A program made the translations under genes and the position numbers. A stretch of 64,000 bases of DNA from NCBI GenBank assembly GCA_934525625.1, contig CAKSZL010000001.1, forward strand, positions 310,001-374,000, read 5' to 3'. The notes beneath the pieces were generated by a model that saw nothing but the letters and a program-made list of their open reading frames with translations, made no database searches and had not been told where the DNA came from. The stretch comes from an uncultured Burkholderiaceae bacterium. GTDB lineage: Bacteria; Pseudomonadota; Gammaproteobacteria; Burkholderiales; Burkholderiaceae_B. Positions 61,016 through 64,000 of the stretch are shown one piece after another. Position 1 is the first letter of the stretch, and each line of letters begins with the position of its first letter.

Positions 61016-61044
61016 TCGGTTGCACCCGCAACGGTAGCAGCACG

Positions 61045-61083
61045 TAAAAAACCCCGCCGTCATCAACTGACAGCGGGGTTTTT
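61045..61083. terminator. Intrinsic terminator between thiolase and metF
   Basis: The inverted repeat AAAAACCCCGC / GCGGGGTTTTT, with a 15-nt loop, lies between the convergent thiolase and metF genes. A and T runs on both sides make it usable in both directions. Confidence 0.85.
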
Positions 61084-61095
61084 ACCGCTAGGCCT

Positions 61096-61938
61096 CTACT
61101 CTTCCCGCAGCCGCTTCAATATCTCCAACGTCACGTCGGCGTTGTTCAGCGTGTAGAAATGCAGCCCAGGCGCGCCGCCCGCCAGCAGGGTCTTGCACAT
61201 GCGCACGATCGCCTCGATGCCGAAGGCCTTGATCGCCGCTTTGTCTTCGCCGTACTCCGACAGGCGCAGGCGCAGCCAGCGCGGTACGTCGGCGCCGCAC
61301 ATCTGCGAAAACCTCAGCAACTGCGTCTGGTTGGTAATGGGCATGATGCCCGGCACGATGGGAACGCTTACGCCATGCGCATGCACGCGGTCGACGAAGT
61401 CGAAGTAGGCATCGGGGTTGAAGAAGTATTGCGTGATGGCGCCGTCCGCCCCCGCCTTCACCTTGTCGACGAAGTGCTGCAGATCGCTGGTGGCGCTGTC
61501 CGCTTCGGGGTGCATCTCGGGGTAGGCGGCCACTTCGATGTGGAACCAGTCGCCGGTCTGTTCGCGGATGAAGCGCACCAGGTCGACGGCGTGGTTCAGT
61601 TCGCCGTTGTGGCGGCCCATGCCCGAGGGCGTGTCGCCGCGCAGCGCCACGATGCGCTTGATGCCGAGATTGCGGTAGCTTTGCAGTATCTCGGACAGCA
61701 TGTCGCGCGTGGCGCCCACGCAAGACAAGTGCGGCGCCGCCGAAAAGCCCAGGTTGTGCAGCACGCTTACCGTGTCTTCGGTGCCCGAGCGGGTGGAGCC
61801 GCCCGCACCGAAGGTAACGCTGACGTAACTGGGTTGCACCGCCGCCAACTGCTTGGCGGAGCGGATCAGCCGCTCTTGGGCGGCCAGATCACGGGGGGGA
61901 AAAAATTCAAGACTGACGGGTTGGGAAAGCGCTGCCAT
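61096..61938 (-). CDS. metF: 5,10-methylenetetrahydrofolate reductase
   Basis: This 280 aa protein has SLEFFPPRDLAAQERL at the N-terminus, FGAGGSTRSGT, and RIVALRGDTPSG and GADGAITQYFFNP, as in MetF. It is an FAD enzyme that makes 5-methyl-THF for methionine synthesis. It forms a methionine-cycle block with ahcY just upstream in the same direction; the small membrane-protein gene lies between. Length is slightly under the usual 290-300 aa. Confidence 0.96.
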   Translation of the reverse strand: MAALSQPVSLEFFPPRDLAAQERLIRSAKQLAAVQPSYVSVTFGAGGSTRSGTEDTVSVLHNLGFSAAPHLSCVGATRDMLSEILQSYRNLGIKRIVALRGDTPSGMGRHNGELNHAVDLVRFIREQTGDWFHIEVAAYPEMHPEADSATSDLQHFVDKVKAGADGAITQYFFNPDAYFDFVDRVHAHGVSVPIVPGIMPITNQTQLLRFSQMCGADVPRWLRLRLSEYGEDKAAIKAFGIEAIVRMCKTLLAGGAPGLHFYTLNNADVTLEILKRLREE

Positions 61939-61945
61939 TTGAAAC

Positions 61946-62281
61946 TCAAGAAACCAATCGGGACAACAGGCCGGAGATTATGCTGTAGACGATGGCGCCC
62001 AGCATGGCCCACCAAAAGCCCGCTACGTGGAAGCCCTTGAGCACCGATCCGGCGAACCAGAACACCAGGGCGTTGATGACCAGCAGAAACAGGCCCAGCG
62101 TAACGATGGTGATGGGCAGCGTCAGCAGCACCAGCACCGGGCGGACCAGCGTATTGAGCAAACCGATGACCAGCGCCGCCACCAAGGCGGAACCGAAAGA
62201 ACTGACCGTGATGCCCGGCAGGATGTAGGCAACCGCCAACAAAGAAACCGCGCTAAGCAACCAAACGAGAAGCAACGACAT
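61946..62281 (-). CDS. Small membrane protein, phage-holin-like family (PF04020, YvlD-type)
   Basis: This 111 aa protein has four membrane spans (LLLVWLLSAVSLLAVAYILPG and LVAALVIGLLNTLVRPVLVLL and GLFLLVINALVFWFAGS and the last helix). It matches the YvlD/phage-holin-like family of unknown function. ATG 62281 follows AAGGAGACAGGCC. It lies between ahcY and metF in the Alcaligenaceae order. A role in methionine metabolism is not known. Confidence 0.88.
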   Translation of the reverse strand: MSLLLVWLLSAVSLLAVAYILPGITVSSFGSALVAALVIGLLNTLVRPVLVLLTLPITIVTLGLFLLVINALVFWFAGSVLKGFHVAGFWWAMLGAIVYSIISGLLSRLVS

Positions 62282-62350
62282 GGCCTGTCTCCTTGAAAAC
62301 ACCCGCCCGGCAGGCCTGGAACAAGCGATGCGCGAGCCGGCGAACACATA

Positions 62351-62416
62351 CCCCCACGCTGCGCCTTCGGCTTGCCGCCCCCCGAGGGAGCGCTTTTGCC
62401 TTGGAGCGGCACGGCG
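62351..62416. repeat. Intergenic repeat, copy 2 (inverted relative to copy 1)
   Basis: This is the reverse complement of the element at 42302-42372, with a few mismatches in a core of about 49 bp. It lies between ahcY and the holin-like gene. The GCCCCCC / GGGGGGC inner stem is kept in both. Confidence 0.75.
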
Positions 62417-62454
62417 GCAAACAAGGGCGCGGCACAGGCCGCGCCCGCCCAGCC

Positions 62455-63873
62455 TTAGTAGCGGTAATGCTCGGGCTTGAACGGCCCGGCCACCGGCACG
62501 TTGATGTAGTCGGCCTGCTCCTGCGACAGCGTCGTCAAGTTCACGCCCAGTTTCTTCAGGTGCAGGCGCGCCACTTTTTCATCCAGGTGCTTGGGCAGCA
62601 CGTAGACCTTGCCGCTCTCGTAGGCGTCGCCGCGCGTGAACAGCTCGATTTGCGCGATGGTCTGGTTGGTGAACGAGGCCGACATCACGAAGGAGGGATG
62701 GCCCGTGGCGCAGCCCAGGTTCACCAGCCGGCCCTGGGCCAGCAGGATGATGCGCTTGCCGTCGGGGAAGATGACGTGGTCGACCTGGGGCTTGATTTCT
62801 TCCCATTGCAGGTCTTCCAGGCCGGCGACGTCGATCTCGTTGTCGAAATGGCCGATGTTGCAGACGATGGCCTGGTCCTTCATCTTGTCCATGTGGGCGC
62901 GCGTGATGACGTGATAGTTGCCCGTGGCGGTGACGAAGAGGTCGGCCTTGTCGGCGGCTTCTTCCATGGTGACGACCTTGTAGCCTTCCATCGATGCCTG
63001 CAGCGCGCAGATGGGGTCGATCTCGGTGACCCACACCTGGGCGCGCAGCGCGGCCAGCGCCTGGGCGCAGCCCTTGCCCACGTCGCCGAAGCCGCAAACC
63101 ACGGCGATCTTGCCAGCCACCATGACGTCGGTGGCGCGCTTGATGCCGTCCACCAGCGACTCGCGGCAGCCATACAGGTTGTCGAACTTGGACTTGGTGA
63201 CCGAGTCGTTGACGTTGATGGCCGGGAAGGCCAGCTCGCCCTTCTTGGACATCTGGTACAGGCGATGCACGCCGGTGGTGGTTTCTTCGGTAACGCCGCG
63301 TATGTGCTTCAGGCGCTTGGAGTACCAGTTGGGGTCTTGCGCCAGCTGGGCCTTGATGGCGGCGTACAGCACGCGCTCTTCTTCGCTGGAAGGCTTGGCG
63401 ATGACGGAGGCGTCGGTCTCGGCCTTGGCGCCCAGGTGCAGCAGCAACGTGGCGTCGCCGCCGTCGTCCAGGATCATGTTGGCGGGCTGGTCTTCGGGCC
63501 AGTCGAAGATGCGGTGCGTGTACCGCCAGTATTCTTCGAGGGTTTCGCCCTTGACCGCAAACACGGGAATGCCGCGCGCGGCAATGGCGGCGGCGGCGTG
63601 GTCCTGCGTGGAGAAGATGTTGCACGAAGCCCAGCGCACCTGCGCGCCCAGCGCAACCAGGGTCTCGATGAGCACGCCGGTCTGGATCGTCATGTGCAGG
63701 CTGCCGGCGATGCGCGCGCCCTTCAGGGGCTGCGAGGCGGCGTATTCTTCGCGCGTGGCCATCAGGCCGGGCATTTCGGTTTCGGCGATGGCCAGCTCGC
63801 GGCGGCCCCACTCGGCCAGGCCGATGTCGGCGACGACGTAATCGGAAAGGGAATTGTCAGCTACGGTGTTCAT
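62455..63873 (-). CDS. ahcY: S-adenosylhomocysteine hydrolase
   Basis: This 472 aa protein has [42 protein letters not shown] (NAD site), [12 protein letters not shown] and the terminal KPEHYRY. It splits S-adenosylhomocysteine into adenosine and homocysteine. ATG 63873 (MNTVADNSL) is chosen; the longer frame runs into the riboswitch region. A SAH-riboswitch-like leader lies directly upstream and is cut by the window edge. Confidence 0.97.
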   Translation of the reverse strand: MNTVADNSLSDYVVADIGLAEWGRRELAIAETEMPGLMATREEYAASQPLKGARIAGSLHMTIQTGVLIETLVALGAQVRWASCNIFSTQDHAAAAIAARGIPVFAVKGETLEEYWRYTHRIFDWPEDQPANMILDDGGDATLLLHLGAKAETDASVIAKPSSEEERVLYAAIKAQLAQDPNWYSKRLKHIRGVTEETTTGVHRLYQMSKKGELAFPAINVNDSVTKSKFDNLYGCRESLVDGIKRATDVMVAGKIAVVCGFGDVGKGCAQALAALRAQVWVTEIDPICALQASMEGYKVVTMEEAADKADLFVTATGNYHVITRAHMDKMKDQAIVCNIGHFDNEIDVAGLEDLQWEEIKPQVDHVIFPDGKRIILLAQGRLVNLGCATGHPSFVMSASFTNQTIAQIELFTRGDAYESGKVYVLPKHLDEKVARLHLKKLGVNLTTLSQEQADYINVPVAGPFKPEHYRY

Positions 63874-63941
63874 GGAAAAAAGCTCCGGTACCCGTAGCGG
63901 CCGAGAAGCACAATGCTCACCATCGCCCGCTACGCAAGAGA

Positions 63942-64000
63942 GGATGAGCGTCGTTCTTTCTGGAAAGAAATCCTGAGCCTGGCAGGCGGCCGGCAACCTA
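63942..64000 (-). promoter_or_regulatory. SAH riboswitch, 3' part (5' part beyond the window)
   Basis: Read on the minus strand upstream of ahcY, the sequence has GCCAGGCTCAGG (63987-63971 region) followed by AACGACGCTCATCC (around 63953-63942). Both match the conserved core of the SAH riboswitch found before ahcY in proteobacteria. Its 5' GAGGAGCG partner is outside the window. Such riboswitches raise ahcY expression when SAH accumulates. Confidence 0.65.

Noticed and set aside
62293..63897. Plus-strand ORF (534 aa) opposite ahcY
   Set aside because: Shadow of ahcY, which is unmistakable on the minus strand.
1..64000. CRISPR arrays, rRNA genes, complete insertion sequences or prophage
   Set aside because: None visible: no regularly spaced repeats, no rRNA sequence, and no transposase or integrase frames recognised.

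Overview
The window is high-GC DNA of a betaproteobacterium, most probably an Alcaligenaceae member (Bordetella / Achromobacter / Pusillimonas-like). Reasons: the ahcY - small holin-like membrane protein - metF order, aceK, many LIV-type ABC uptake systems, IclR-controlled aromatic catabolism, and Bordetella-type siderophore receptors with AraC regulators. The species call is inference; no rRNA is present.

Layout. (1) 1-17,450: aromatic catabolism. An operon on the minus strand runs Rieske oxygenase - unknown 203 aa protein - livH - livM - fused livG/livF - livK. Then come a JDVT-CTERM tannase/feruloyl esterase with its own sorting protease, a second binding protein, two more Rieske oxygenases, an IclR regulator, a periplasmic VOC protein, a second IclR regulator, a NitT/TauT-type binding protein and a TauD-type dioxygenase. 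(2) 17,490-19,550: a RelE-like toxin cassette, tRNA-Val(CAC) and dnaQ. (3) 19,740-26,300: a six-gene operon with a 6-hydroxynicotinate reductase-like Fe-S protein, a UPF0280 protein, two PF06684 'amino acid synthesis' proteins, an enamidase-like amidohydrolase and a class III CoA-transferase. (4) 26,580-41,740: iron acquisition. One part is a FepA/BfeA-like receptor, AraC regulator, FecCD permease, ATPase and a binding-protein/esterase fusion. The other is a PchR-type regulator, an MFS protein, an FptA-like receptor, PepSY reductase, cupin and RhtX/FptX permease. (5) 41,925-43,870: 7Fe ferredoxin and an aldehyde dehydrogenase. (6) 44,300-53,700: a lower-GC catabolic module with two SDRs, a Tat-exported binding protein, livH, a fused livM-livG-livF, a Baeyer-Villiger monooxygenase and an alpha/beta hydrolase. 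(7) 53,700-64,000: mostly housekeeping genes (metC-like, LysE, MarR, MBL-fold, aceK, thiolase, metF, ahcY with a cut-off SAH riboswitch).

Two regulatory links tie distant parts together. A pair of 16-bp elements (consensus TGTAGT-N4-ACTACA, 19 nt start to start, same orientation) lies before both the hydroxynicotinate-reductase operon and the ferredoxin/aldehyde dehydrogenase genes 15 kb away. This suggests one reductive N-heterocycle regulon with its own electron donor. A second palindrome, GTTGA-N4-TCAAC, lies before the SDR operon, twice before the Baeyer-Villiger gene, and over the -35 box of the marR gene. This suggests that MarR controls the alicyclic-compound module. Gene fusions also stand out: LivG-LivF, LivM-LivG-LivF, and a ferri-siderophore binding protein joined to an esterase.
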